Shown: positions 18,151 through 27,095 of the stretch, piece after piece
Position numbering within the stretch: the first letter of the stretch is position 1
How the letters are laid out: every line of letters begins with the position of its first letter
Notes under the pieces: model-generated
Databases searched by the model: none
What the model was told of the DNA's origin: nothing
What the model saw: only the letters and a program-made list of their open reading frames with translations
Position numbers and translations under genes: made by a program
DNA from: Mycobacterium sp. ACS1612
Lineage (GTDB): Bacteria > Actinomycetota > Actinomycetes > Mycobacteriales > Mycobacteriaceae
NCBI RefSeq assembly: GCF_001667505.1
Contig: NZ_LZHZ01000006.1
Location: 40,163 to 104,162 of the forward strand
Length of the DNA: 64,000 nucleotides
Direction: 5' to 3'

Positions 18151-19154
18151 AACTCGTCATCGGCGCCAACGGGTTCCTCGGCTCGCACGTCACACGGCAG
18201 TTGGTGGGCGACGGGCACCAGGTGCGAGTGATGGTGCGGCCCAACGCGATGACCGTCGGCATCGATGATCTCGACGTGGCGCGGTTCGTCGGCGACATCT
18301 GGGACGACGACACGTTGCGTGACGCGATGGCCGGCGTCGACGACGTCTACTACTGCGTGGTCGACACCCGCGGGTGGCTGCGTGATCCTGCACCGCTGTT
18401 TCACACCAATGTCGACGGAACCCGCAACGTGCTCGAGATCGCCCGGCATGCGGGGCTGCGCAAGTTCGTGTTCACCAGCAGCTACGTCACCGTCGGCAGG
18501 CGCCGCGGGCACGTCGCCACCGAGGACGACGTCATCGCCGACGACCGCGAGTTGACGCCCTACGTCCGGTCGCGGGTGCAGGCCGAGAACATCGTGCTGA
18601 TGTACGCCAAGGAGCACGGCCTGCCCGCGGTGGCGATGTGCGTGTCGACGACCTACGGCAGCGGCGACTGGGGCCGTACCCCGCACGGCGCGATCATCGC
18701 CGGCGCCGCGTTTGGCAAGTTGCCGTTCGTGATGAGCGGTATCGAATTGGAGGCGGTCGGCGTCGACGATGCGGCGCGCGCGATGATCCTGGCCGCCGAC
18801 CGCGGCCGCGTCGGCGAGCGTTACCTGGTCTCGGAGAAGATGATCAGCAACGCCGAGGTGGTCCGCATCGCTGCGGAGGCGGCCGGAGTTCCCGCGCCCA
18901 CCAAGTCGATTCCGCTGCCCGTGTCCTATGCGCTGGCGGCCGCGGGCAGCATCAAAGCCAAGCTGCGCGGCACCGACGAGCAGCTTTCGATGGGGTCGCT
19001 GCGCCTGATGCGCGCAGAGGCGCCCGTCGACCACAGCAAGGCGGTCCGCGAATTGGGTTGGCAGCCAAGACCGGTCGAGGAGTCGATACGCGAAGCTGCC
19101 CGGTTCTGGGTCGGCCTGCGGGACGCCAAACGCAAGAGCAGAACCGCCAGCTGA
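18147..19154 (+). CDS. NAD(P)-dependent epimerase/dehydratase-type oxidoreductase (Rv0139 position)
   Basis: An extended SDR of 335 residues: IGANGFLGSHV Rossmann motif at the N-terminus, FTSSYVTVG for the Ser position, and YVRSRVQAE with the active-site Y and a variant of YxxxK (Y-V-R-S-R), so the usual Lys is replaced by Arg. It resembles dihydroflavonol-reductase or 3-beta-hydroxysteroid dehydrogenase-like enzymes. The KstR-type box upstream of the operon fits a steroid-like substrate but does not prove it. The GTG start is set by the GTGA overlap with the upstream gene. Confidence 0.85.
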   Translation: MKLVIGANGFLGSHVTRQLVGDGHQVRVMVRPNAMTVGIDDLDVARFVGDIWDDDTLRDAMAGVDDVYYCVVDTRGWLRDPAPLFHTNVDGTRNVLEIARHAGLRKFVFTSSYVTVGRRRGHVATEDDVIADDRELTPYVRSRVQAENIVLMYAKEHGLPAVAMCVSTTYGSGDWGRTPHGAIIAGAAFGKLPFVMSGIELEAVGVDDAARAMILAADRGRVGERYLVSEKMISNAEVVRIAAEAAGVPAPTKSIPLPVSYALAAAGSIKAKLRGTDEQLSMGSLRLMRAEAPVDHSKAVRELGWQPRPVEESIREAARFWVGLRDAKRKSRTAS

Positions 19155-19218
19155 ACGGCGCGCCGAGGCCCGTTCAACGGTTACCCGTTGCTTCGGCACG
19201 TGACTAACGTCGGGTGAT

Positions 19219-20037
19219 GTGACCGAGAAACTCCACGTGGATCTGTCCGGTGCGCCGCAGACCATGCTGGCCACGTTCTACGCCAAGGCCGTCGATGCCG
19301 GCCTCGACCACCCCATCCTCGGCGACCAGTTCGCCAAGGACATCGTCGACCGCATCGACTACGACTGGACCAAGACGTCGATCACCGCGACGAACTCACC
19401 CGCCGTGACTACGCGGTCAGCGCACTTCGACCGGTGGGCGCGCCAATTCCTGGCTGTGCATCCCGACGCCGTGGTGCTGCACCTCGGCTGCGGCCTGGAC
19501 GCGCGGTGCTTCCGGCTGGACCCCGGCCCTGGCGTCGAGTGGTACGACGTCGACTACCCCGATGTCGCAAACCTGCGCCGCCAGCTGTATCCCGCACGCG
19601 ACCACTACCACGTCATCGCCGCGTCGGTCACCGACCCGGCGTGGTTCGCCGACATCCCGCGGGACCGTCCGACATTGATGATCGGCGAGGGCCTGACGAT
19701 GTACCTGACCGAACAGGACGGCGTCGAGCTGCTGCGCCGGGTGCTGAACCACGCCCCGTCCGGTGAGCTGCAATTCGACGCGTTCAACCGGCTCGGGATC
19801 AGATCGCAGTGGACCAACGCCGTGGTAAGACGCTCGGGCGCGACGCTGTACTGGGGCATCGACGGACCCGACGACATCATCGAGGCGGTGCCCGGGGTCC
19901 GGCTGCTGTCATGGGTATCGGCCCTCGATTCGGATGCGTTCGAACATGTGCCCTGGTACTACCGGTGGACGTTGCAGGCGATGAATCTCGTTCCCGCGCT
20001 TCGGTTCATGGCCCAGTACCACCGCTACGCCTTCTGA
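19219..20037 (+). CDS. SAM-dependent methyltransferase, leucine carboxyl methyltransferase-like (Rv0145/Rv0146 type)
   Basis: A protein of 272 residues with VVLHLGCGLDARCFRLD, WYDVDYPDV and LMIGEGLTMYLTEQD. These are the signature segments of the large mycobacterial family of putative O-methyltransferases related to PPM1/LCMT. The acceptor is unknown. GTG start at 19219. It lies 64 bases downstream of the epimerase and may be a separate unit. Its 3' end overlaps the convergent DUF4262 gene by 13 bases. Confidence 0.85.
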   Translation: MTEKLHVDLSGAPQTMLATFYAKAVDAGLDHPILGDQFAKDIVDRIDYDWTKTSITATNSPAVTTRSAHFDRWARQFLAVHPDAVVLHLGCGLDARCFRLDPGPGVEWYDVDYPDVANLRRQLYPARDHYHVIAASVTDPAWFADIPRDRPTLMIGEGLTMYLTEQDGVELLRRVLNHAPSGELQFDAFNRLGIRSQWTNAVVRRSGATLYWGIDGPDDIIEAVPGVRLLSWVSALDSDAFEHVPWYYRWTLQAMNLVPALRFMAQYHRYAF

Positions 20038-20501
20038 GCTTTCTGGCGCCTTATCCCCAACACGGGTTGCCGAAGCCGACCCCGGCCCCATCCCGCCGCC
20101 CACGGCCAACGGCCCCGGTCGTCGGGCCACACCAGTTGCAGCGCGCGAACGTCGGGCCCGCCCAGCGCCACCGCGAAAACCAGATGCGCATCCGGATGCT
20201 CCACCTCGACGATCTCGAGTAACGGACCGTCGCCGACGGCGACATGCGCGCCGGGCTCGAAGACCCGGCCGCCCAGCGCGGCGACCGCGACGTCGTTCAA
20301 CAGGCGCGCCGCATCCTCCGGCGCCATCCCCGTCACCAACAGTTCAGGCAGCCCGCGGTCGTGCAGTCCGATGGTGTAGGCAAACGGCAACCGATCGTCC
20401 TCGACACCCTGCACCACCCAGCCGTGCAGCCGGATCGTCGCGCGCAGTTCGTCGAGGTACTCCTCGGTGGTGCCGTTGGGGTTGTCGCACTGCCAGCACA
20501 T
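20025..20501 (-). CDS. DUF4262 protein (second of a tandem pair)
   Basis: A protein of 158 residues with the DUF4262 signature FAYTIGLHDRGLPELLVTG and a C-terminal LQLVWPDDRGRWPW. An N-terminal CWQC pair could bind metal. Function unknown. It is a clear paralogue of the gene 21 bases upstream, sharing the same motifs in the same order, and the two form an operon. Confidence 0.78.
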   Translation of the reverse strand: MCWQCDNPNGTTEEYLDELRATIRLHGWVVQGVEDDRLPFAYTIGLHDRGLPELLVTGMAPEDAARLLNDVAVAALGGRVFEPGAHVAVGDGPLLEIVEVEHPDAHLVFAVALGGPDVRALQLVWPDDRGRWPWAAGWGRGRLRQPVLGIRRQKAQKA

Positions 20502-20522
20502 GACCGCACCTTCCTGTCGTCG

Positions 20523-20969
20523 TCAGGGCCAGCTTGCGCCGAGGGTCCGACAACCCAGCACCGGTTGCGTCGCCCGCCCGTCGACGAACTGCGCCGACCA
20601 CGGCCAGCGCCCGCGGCCGTCGGCCCACACCAACTGCAGCGCCTCGATGTCGGGGCCGCCGAACGCCACCGCCCAGCCCATGTGGACATCGGGATGCCCC
20701 ACCTCGACAACCTCGACGAGCGGTCCGTCGGGCAGCGAGACCTGCTGGCCCGGCGTCAACACCTCGCCGCTGACCAGCTTGCGGGCCACCGCGTCCAGCA
20801 GCCGAAGGCCGCGTTGCCGGGAGACGCCGGTGATCAGTAGTTCGGGGACGTCCCAGTCGTGCAGTCCGATCGTGTAAGCGTATGGCGGGCGGTCACTTTC
20901 GACGTACTGCACCGTCCACCCCGCCTTGCGGATCTTGCCCTGCAACAGGTCGTAGTAGTCGGAGCACAT
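20523..20969 (-). CDS. DUF4262 protein (first of a tandem pair)
   Basis: A 148-residue DUF4262 protein: YAYTIGLHDWDVPELLITG and LQLVWADGRGRWPWS match the neighbouring paralogue almost motif for motif. The start at ATG 20969 (MCSDYYDLL) aligns with the start of the paralogue; a longer reading from 21086 adds a low-complexity tail and is not used. It is divergent from the FAD oxidoreductase gene at 21048. Confidence 0.75.
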   Translation of the reverse strand: MCSDYYDLLQGKIRKAGWTVQYVESDRPPYAYTIGLHDWDVPELLITGVSRQRGLRLLDAVARKLVSGEVLTPGQQVSLPDGPLVEVVEVGHPDVHMGWAVAFGGPDIEALQLVWADGRGRWPWSAQFVDGRATQPVLGCRTLGASWP

Positions 20970-21047
20970 CCCGGTTCTCTTCCTCTCGTCGGTGCCGCCA
21001 GCTTGCCCCTTCGGTCCGACAAGTGCGGGTGGTGCCAGAATCTGACG

Positions 21048-22430
21048 GTGCCAACCCCAGCCCCCGTCAACGGTCGCGTCTCGCACTGGTTCAGCGACTA
21101 CCCGCCGTCGCGCCCGCCGCTACCGGGGGACCGGGACGCCGACGTGTGCATCGTCGGTGCCGGATACACCGGGCTGTGGACCGCGTACTACCTGAAGCGC
21201 GCCGACCCGTCGCTGCGTATCGCGATCCTCGAGGCCCGCTTCGCCGGCTTCGGCGCCTCGGGGCGCAACGGCGGGTGGCTGTCCGGGCTGGTGCCAGGTG
21301 ACCGCAACCGGATGGCGCAGCAGTACGGGCGCGACGGTGTCATCGCCTGGCAGCGGGCGCTCAACGAGGCCGTCGACGAGGTCATCGACGTCGCCGCCGC
21401 CGAGGGCATCGACGCAGGCATCGTCAAGGGCGGCACCATGCAGATCGCCCGCAACGCCGCGCAGGCGTCGCGGCTGGGAGCCGAGATCGACGAGGAGCTG
21501 CGCTGGAAGATCGACGGCATCGCGCCGTTGACGAAAGCCGAAGCCGCTGAACGCATTCGGTTCGACGGAGTGGTGTCGGCGTACCACACACCGCATTGCG
21601 CGCGCATCCAGCCCGCCCAGTTGGCGCGCGGACTGGCCGATGCCGTCGAGCGGCTCGGCGTCGACATCTACGAGAACACTGCCGTCACCACCATCGAGCG
21701 GGGCCGTGCGGTGAGCACGATCGGCACCGTACGCGCGCCGATCGTGCTGCGCGCCACCGAGGGGTTCACCGCACGCATGCGTGGGCTGCGGCGCCGCTGG
21801 CTGCCGATGAACAGTTCGATGGTCGCCACGGAGCCGATACCGGACAGCGTGTGGGCGTCCATCGGCTGGGACGGCCGCGAAACCGTCGGTGACACCGCAC
21901 ACGGCTTCTTCTACGCCCAGCGCACCGTCGACGACCGGATCGCGATCGGTGGGCGAAGCGTGCCGTACCGGTACGCCTCCCGCACCGACGTCGAAGGCCG
22001 GGTGCCTGCGCAGACGATCGAACACCTTACGGCCACACTGCATTCGATCCTGCCGCAGGTGCGCGACATTCCGATCGCCCACGGCTGGTGCGGGGTGCTG
22101 GCCGTACCGCGGGATTGGAACGCAGGCGTAGCGCTCGACAAGGCGTCGGGGCTCGGCTGGGCCGGTGGCTACGTCGGCCACGGCGTCACCGCGACCAACC
22201 TCGCCGGCCGCACCCTGGCGGACCTGGTGCTCGATCGGCCCGGGCCGCACACCCAACTGCCGTGGGTCGGCCACCGGTCGCGCGATTGGGAACCCGAACC
22301 GCTGCGTTGGATCGGCGTGCGCGGCATGTACCTGGCCTACAAGGCCGCCGACTGGCACGAGGGTCGTGGCCGCGCGACGACGTCACCCATCGCGGTCGTC
22401 GCGGACAGGATCGCCGGCAGGCCGCATTAA
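21048..22430 (+). CDS. FAD-dependent oxidoreductase, DAO family (PuuB-like)
   Basis: A protein of 460 residues: DADVCIVGAGYTGLWTAYYL dinucleotide-binding motif near residue 25, FGASGRNGGW (typical of gamma-glutamylputrescine oxidase-like enzymes), and GWAGGYVGHGVTATNLAGR close to the C-terminus for FAD contact. It oxidises an amine or imino compound with O2 or another acceptor. GTG start at 21048. Its stop overlaps the convergent SRPBCC gene by 4 bases. Confidence 0.88.
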   Translation: MPTPAPVNGRVSHWFSDYPPSRPPLPGDRDADVCIVGAGYTGLWTAYYLKRADPSLRIAILEARFAGFGASGRNGGWLSGLVPGDRNRMAQQYGRDGVIAWQRALNEAVDEVIDVAAAEGIDAGIVKGGTMQIARNAAQASRLGAEIDEELRWKIDGIAPLTKAEAAERIRFDGVVSAYHTPHCARIQPAQLARGLADAVERLGVDIYENTAVTTIERGRAVSTIGTVRAPIVLRATEGFTARMRGLRRRWLPMNSSMVATEPIPDSVWASIGWDGRETVGDTAHGFFYAQRTVDDRIAIGGRSVPYRYASRTDVEGRVPAQTIEHLTATLHSILPQVRDIPIAHGWCGVLAVPRDWNAGVALDKASGLGWAGGYVGHGVTATNLAGRTLADLVLDRPGPHTQLPWVGHRSRDWEPEPLRWIGVRGMYLAYKAADWHEGRGRATTSPIAVVADRIAGRPH

Positions 22431-22897
22431 CCCTCGGCTTTCTTCTTGAGCCGTTGCAGCGTCAGCTTGATGTGCTCGACGTTGGCCGAGGTGCGGTCCT
22501 TGACCCCGGTGGTCAACCGCGACGGTTTGACGATCCAGCCGGGCCGGCGGTCCCAGGTCCGCTCGGTCACTTTGCAACCACCGTCGACCGGTTCGATGTC
22601 GTAACGCCAGCGGGCCACGGGGATGACGCCGCCGGTCTTGACGTCGAAGGCGAACGTGCGGCCGGGGTGCGCATCGGTGACCGTGCAGACGGTGCTCCAT
22701 CGGTACAGCCCGTTGCGGTTCAGGCCTCTGAACACCGCGCCTGGGCGCGCTGCATCGCCCTTGCGCCACTTCATCGTCTGGACCTCCTCGGCGAGCGACG
22801 CCAGCGATGTGAGGTCGGTGATCAGGGCGTAAACGGCATGCGGGTCGGCGTTGACGACGACCTCTGCCTGTGCGTCGGCCGGCACCTGGTCGGTCAT
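22427..22897 (-). CDS. SRPBCC (START-like) family protein
   Basis: A 156-residue polyketide-cyclase/dehydrase-like protein: AEVVVNADPHAVYALITDL at the start, then MKWRKGD, FRGLNRNGLYRWST and FAFDVKTGGVIPVARWRYDIEP, typical of the helix-grip fold with a hydrophobic cavity. A ligand-binding or lipid-modifying role is inferred. ATG 22897 is the natural start. It is divergent from the DUF427 gene, with a 60-base gap holding both promoters. Confidence 0.8.
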   Translation of the reverse strand: MTDQVPADAQAEVVVNADPHAVYALITDLTSLASLAEEVQTMKWRKGDAARPGAVFRGLNRNGLYRWSTVCTVTDAHPGRTFAFDVKTGGVIPVARWRYDIEPVDGGCKVTERTWDRRPGWIVKPSRLTTGVKDRTSANVEHIKLTLQRLKKKAEG

Positions 22898-22957
22898 GGC
22901 CCGATCGTATCGACGGACCTGCGGAACACGGGCCGCGGGAAGCGCGTTGCCACAGTT

Positions 22958-23332
22958 ATGAGTGACCGACCCGGACTGCAGCCGACCGCCTCCCATCCGA
23001 TCACCGTCGAACCCACGGGCAAGCACGTCACCGTGCGGGTCAACGGCGAACTGGTGGCCGAGACCGACGAGGCACTGACACTGCAGGAGTCCACCTATCC
23101 GGCGGTGCAATACGTCCCGCTGCGCGACGTGGTCGCCGAACGGCTGAAGCCGAGCGACACCGAGACGTACTGCCCGTACAAGGGCGATGCCAGCTACTAC
23201 CACGTCGTCACCGAAGCCGGCGACACCGTTGAGGACGCCATCTGGACCTACCGGGAGCCCTACCCCGCGGTGGGGCAGATCGCGGGTCACGTCGCGTTCT
23301 ATCCGAACAAGGCGGACATCGCCGTCGCATAG
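22958..23332 (+). CDS. DUF427 protein, single domain (Rv0140 position)
   Basis: A protein of 124 residues, close to the 126 I recall for Rv0140. The DUF427 signature TYCPYKGDASYYHV is followed by DAIWTYREPYP and HVAFYPNKADI. The family has unknown function. It ends 9 bases before the glycosylase-like gene and is probably co-transcribed with it, as in M. tuberculosis where Rv0140 and Rv0142 lie close together. Confidence 0.85.
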   Translation: MSDRPGLQPTASHPITVEPTGKHVTVRVNGELVAETDEALTLQESTYPAVQYVPLRDVVAERLKPSDTETYCPYKGDASYYHVVTEAGDTVEDAIWTYREPYPAVGQIAGHVAFYPNKADIAVA

Positions 23333-23341
23333 ATTGGACCG

Positions 23342-24253
23342 GTGCATCGATCGGTCAGCGTCACCTTCGACGGGCCCACCAGTGTCGGGCTGACGCTGTC
23401 ACCGCAGCGGCGCGGCCGCAACGATCCGTGCTATCACGACGCGGCCGACGGCGCGATATGGCGGACCAGCCTGATGCGCAGCGGACCCGTCACCGCACGG
23501 CTGACGAAGTCCGCACCGGATACCGTCGACTGTGAGGTATGGGGAACGGGCGCAACGGAGTTCGTCGAGACGCTGCCCGGGTTGCTCGGTGCCGACGACG
23601 ACGCTTCCGGCTTCGCACCGACAGAGCCGACCATCGCCGCGGCTCACCAGCGGATGCCGCACCTACGACTGGGCCGCACCGGTCGCGTGCTGGAAGCACT
23701 GGTTCCGGCCATCCTCGAACAACGGGTGTACGGCAAGGACGCGCGGCGCGCGTGGCGGGCGCTGGTGACGAAATTCGGTGTGCCCGCGCCAGGCCCGGCC
23801 CCCGAACACATGCGTGTGCCGCCGCCCGCCGACGTGTGGCGACGCATCCCATCGTGGGAGTTCCACCTCGCCAATGTCGACCCCGGACGGGCGCGCACCA
23901 TCGTCGGCTGTGCGCAGCGCGCGGATTCGCTCGAGCGGTTGACCGCCCGCACGCCGGAGGCCGCCCGGGCGGCGATGATGTCACTGCCCGGCGTCGGTAT
24001 CTGGACGGCCGCGGAGACCGCGCAGCGGGCGTTCGGCGACGCCGACGCGCTCAGCGTCGGGGACTTCCACCTGGCGAAGATGGTGGGGTTGCGGCTGTTG
24101 GGCCATCCCATCGACGATCCGGCGATGGAGGAGTTGATCGAGCCGTTGCGGCCGCACCGGCACCGCGCCGTGCGATTGCTCGAAGTCACCGGGGGAGCAC
24201 ACGCACCGCGCCGGGCCCCTCGGCAGGCCATCCCGAAACTGCGCGCGATCTAG
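23342..24253 (+). CDS. HhH-GPD DNA glycosylase-like protein (Rv0142 position)
   Basis: A protein of 303 residues. The helix-hairpin-helix SLPGVGIWTAAETAQRA followed by ADALSVGDFHLAK, with the catalytic Asp in VGDFH, marks the AlkA/HhH-GPD superfamily. The N-terminal 110 residues are an AlkA-N-like beta domain. It probably excises alkylated or otherwise damaged bases. No iron-sulfur Cys cluster is present. It fits the DNA-damage theme of the window, but no SOS box is seen upstream. Confidence 0.85.
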   Translation: MHRSVSVTFDGPTSVGLTLSPQRRGRNDPCYHDAADGAIWRTSLMRSGPVTARLTKSAPDTVDCEVWGTGATEFVETLPGLLGADDDASGFAPTEPTIAAAHQRMPHLRLGRTGRVLEALVPAILEQRVYGKDARRAWRALVTKFGVPAPGPAPEHMRVPPPADVWRRIPSWEFHLANVDPGRARTIVGCAQRADSLERLTARTPEAARAAMMSLPGVGIWTAAETAQRAFGDADALSVGDFHLAKMVGLRLLGHPIDDPAMEELIEPLRPHRHRAVRLLEVTGGAHAPRRAPRQAIPKLRAI

Positions 24254-24292
24254 CGGCGAATACCTCGGGGGAGCCGTGGGTACCCGGCGCCC

Positions 24293-24850
24293 ATGACTTC
24301 ATTCACGATCCCCGGCCTTGACGAGAAAAAGGCCAGCAAAGTCGCCGATCTGCTGCAGAAGCAGCTGAGCACCTACAACGACCTGCACCTGACGCTCAAG
24401 CATGTGCACTGGAACGTTGTCGGCCCGAACTTCATCGGTGTCCACGAGATGATCGACCCGCAGGTCGAGCTGGTGCGCGGCTACGCCGACGAGGTCGCCG
24501 AGCGCATCGCCACGCTCGGCAAGTCGCCGCTCGGCACGCCCGGCGCAATCCTCAAGGACCGCACCTGGGACGACTACTCTGTCGAGCGCGACACCGTGCA
24601 GGCCCACCTCGCGGCGCTGGACCTGGTCTACACCGGCGTCATCGAGGACACCCGCAAGTGCATCGAGACCCTCGAGGATCTCGACGTGGTGTCGCAGGAC
24701 ATGATCATCAGCCACGCCAGCGAATTGGAGAAGTTCCAGTGGTTCATGCGGGCCCACCTGGAGAACTCCGGCGGCCAGTTGGCCAACGCGGGCGCACGAA
24801 CCGAAAAGGCGGCCGCGAGCCGGGCCAAGAAGAAGGCGCCGGTCAAGTAA
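24293..24850 (+). CDS. dps: Dps, starvation-induced DNA-protecting ferritin-like protein
   Basis: A protein of 185 residues, near-identical in its visible segments to M. smegmatis Dps1 as I recall it: HVHWNVVGPNFIGVHEMID with ferroxidase His and Asp ligands, YADEVAERIATLG, TWDDYSVERDTVQAHL. The lysine-rich C-terminal tail (AASRAKKKAPVK) is the DNA-binding extension. It stores iron and coats DNA in stationary phase. Upstream, GGGTAC about 15 bases before the start resembles a SigF-type -10, but no convincing -35 is seen. Confidence 0.95.
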   Translation: MTSFTIPGLDEKKASKVADLLQKQLSTYNDLHLTLKHVHWNVVGPNFIGVHEMIDPQVELVRGYADEVAERIATLGKSPLGTPGAILKDRTWDDYSVERDTVQAHLAALDLVYTGVIEDTRKCIETLEDLDVVSQDMIISHASELEKFQWFMRAHLENSGGQLANAGARTEKAAASRAKKKAPVK

Positions 24851-24894
24851 CCGCCTCTGCCAAGCTGTGCGACGACCTTGATCTTGTCGGCGGT

Positions 24895-25668
24895 CTACGC
24901 AGGGCCGGCCTCCTCCAAGGCGTCGTCGCGCACCGGCCGGTCGGACAGCTCCTCGTTCCGGCCGAACAGGAACGGATACGCGATGCCCGCGATGGCCGCA
25001 CCCAGCAGCGGCGCAAACCAGAACACCCACAACTGGGCGGGGGCGCCGTCGCCGTTGAAGAACGCGACGCCGGTCGACCGCGCGGGATTGACCGACGTGT
25101 TTGAGATCGGAATCGAGATCAGGTGGATCAGCGTCAACGTCAAGCCGATTGACAGGCCTGCGAATCCCTTCGGTGCACGATCGTCGGTCGAGCCGAGGAT
25201 GACCAGCAAGAACACGCCGGTGAGCAGTACCTCCGCGATGATCACCGCCCACATCGAATAGCCGCCGGGGGAGTGGTCGCCAAAACCGTTGGCAGCCATG
25301 TGACCTGTCGCGGTCCAGCCGTTTTGGCCTTTGGCCACCAGGTAGATCATCATTCCTGCCGCCAGGCCGGCGATCACCTGAGTGATCCAGTAGCCGGGCA
25401 CCGCCTTCCACTCCACGCGCCGGGCCAGCGCCGCGCCGAGCGTGACCGCGGGGTTGAAGTGACCGCCGGAGATGGTGCCGAACGCGTAGACGCCGGTGAG
25501 CACCGTCAAACCGAAAGCCAATGAGACACCGAGGAACCCGATGCCGAGTGAGGTGCCGTCCGAGGTGAATTTCGCGGCGAATACTGCGGCGCCGCAGCCG
25601 CCGAACACCAGCCAGAACGTGCCGATGAACTCCGCTGCCAACCGATGCAGCATGGTCGGTTCGCGCAT
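24895..25668 (-). CDS. aqpZ: Aquaporin Z-type water channel
   Basis: A six-helix major intrinsic protein of about 252-257 residues with both NPA boxes: GGHFNPAVT near residue 70 and TSVNPARSTG near residue 195. The selectivity positions are compatible with a water channel (AqpZ) rather than a glycerol facilitator. MLHRL at 25653 is an alternative start to 25668. Its 3' end faces dps, 44 bases away. It may be read with the ClC and thioesterase genes upstream on the same strand, but the gaps are larger than within operons here. Confidence 0.92.
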   Translation of the reverse strand: MREPTMLHRLAAEFIGTFWLVFGGCGAAVFAAKFTSDGTSLGIGFLGVSLAFGLTVLTGVYAFGTISGGHFNPAVTLGAALARRVEWKAVPGYWITQVIAGLAAGMMIYLVAKGQNGWTATGHMAANGFGDHSPGGYSMWAVIIAEVLLTGVFLLVILGSTDDRAPKGFAGLSIGLTLTLIHLISIPISNTSVNPARSTGVAFFNGDGAPAQLWVFWFAPLLGAAIAGIAYPFLFGRNEELSDRPVRDDALEEAGPA

Positions 25669-25766
25669 GCGTGACTCCTCCGTTGGATGTGACCCCGGTG
25701 CGAAGAGAATGACACGTTAGCCGGGGAGGACGCGTACGCCGTATCCGTATTGTGCCGCAATGGAAA

Positions 25767-27086
25767 CTAATGCGACTCTCCCGTGACCTGCTGATCGGGG
25801 TTGGGCGGCATCCGATCTCGCAGGCTGTCGTAAATCGGCGGTGAGCCGGCAAGGTTCGCGACGAGCACCGCCGCCGCGGTCGCGGCCATCATCGGCACGA
25901 GTGTCGCAGTGGTAGCGGTCATTTCGGTGACGACGACCATCCCGGTCACCGGCGCGCGCACGGTGGCCCCGAAGAATGCGGCCATTCCGACGAGTGCCAT
26001 CGGGACCCCCAACTGTGTTGCGTCGGTGGGCCATACCGCGTTGAAGGCAGCGGTGAACAGCAGTCCCCACAGTGCACCCACGGCCAGCAGCGGCGCGAAC
26101 AGCCCGCCCGGTACCGCGGCCGAATACGAAAGCGGGCCTGCGATGAAACGCACTGCGAGGATCCCGACGATCGCGGACAGCGCGAGGCTGTGGCCGCCGA
26201 GGATCCGCTCGCTCAGATCGTCGCCGCCGCCCACCGACAGTGGATACACGAACATGGCGAGCCCGATGACGGCACCGATCACGGCCGCCTTCACCAGCGT
26301 AGGAATCCGTTGTATCGCGCCGACGCGGTCGAGGAACCACAACAGCAGCCAGTTGTAAACGGCGCCAAGCACTCCGGTGAGCAACCCGAAGACGGCGAAG
26401 ACGGGCAGCCACGCCAGAGCAGGATCGGCCAACGGTACGACGTCGAAATCGGCGTGGTTGCCCAGTATGAGTCGGGCGCAGGCAACGCCGGTGGCGGCCG
26501 AGAGCAGCGTCGCGAGAACGGTTTTGAAGCGGAACGACTTGGTCACCTCTTCGAGGGTGAACAGCGTGCCGCCGATCGGGGCGTTGAACGCGACCGCCAG
26601 GCCTGCGCCGCCCAATGCCGTCTGCATCATCCTGACCTCGGGATCCGGCAGTCGTGCGCGCCGCGCGGCCTCGGCACCGATGGCCGCGCCCATGTGCACT
26701 GTCGGACCCTCGCGGCCCAACACCAGACCCGACCCCATACTCAGCACGCCACCGACGAACTTCGCCGGAAGCAACCGGATGAGCGGAGGCTTGGCCTCGC
26801 CCAGGAAAACCGCTTCCACGTGCTGGATGCCGCTGCCCGCGGCCAGCGGTTCCCACCGCACGATCAGCGCGGCGAGCGTCGCACCGGCGGCGGCCGCAGC
26901 CATCGGCACCAACCAACCCGGCCCCGGCAGCTTGTGCGCCCAGTCGACGAGATCGATGCGTAGGTCATCGGCCTTGTCCAGACACCACCGGAACGCGCCG
27001 CCGACGAAGCCGATGACGACACCCGCGACGATCGCGGTGACGCAGATGTGTACCGAACCCCGCATCGAATCGTCGGGTTCGGGCAT
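25767..27086 (-). CDS. ClC-family chloride channel/transporter (Rv0143c position)
   Basis: A protein of 439 residues with the ClC fingerprints GSGIQH (GSGIP-like), GREGPTVHMG with the gating Glu, and GGLFAPLLAVG (GxFxP). The EE pair in GTLFTLEEV includes the proton-pathway glutamate, so a chloride/proton antiporter is more likely than a channel. About ten membrane helices. No CBS domains. It lies 9 bases downstream of the hotdog-fold gene and is probably co-transcribed with it. Confidence 0.92.
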   Translation of the reverse strand: MPEPDDSMRGSVHICVTAIVAGVVIGFVGGAFRWCLDKADDLRIDLVDWAHKLPGPGWLVPMAAAAAGATLAALIVRWEPLAAGSGIQHVEAVFLGEAKPPLIRLLPAKFVGGVLSMGSGLVLGREGPTVHMGAAIGAEAARRARLPDPEVRMMQTALGGAGLAVAFNAPIGGTLFTLEEVTKSFRFKTVLATLLSAATGVACARLILGNHADFDVVPLADPALAWLPVFAVFGLLTGVLGAVYNWLLLWFLDRVGAIQRIPTLVKAAVIGAVIGLAMFVYPLSVGGGDDLSERILGGHSLALSAIVGILAVRFIAGPLSYSAAVPGGLFAPLLAVGALWGLLFTAAFNAVWPTDATQLGVPMALVGMAAFFGATVRAPVTGMVVVTEMTATTATLVPMMAATAAAVLVANLAGSPPIYDSLRDRMPPNPDQQVTGESH

Positions 27087-27095
27087 GTGCGGATG

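Noticed and set aside
24299..25852. 517-codon minus-strand frame across dps and aqpZ
   Set aside because: No coding features; two well-recognised genes explain this DNA.
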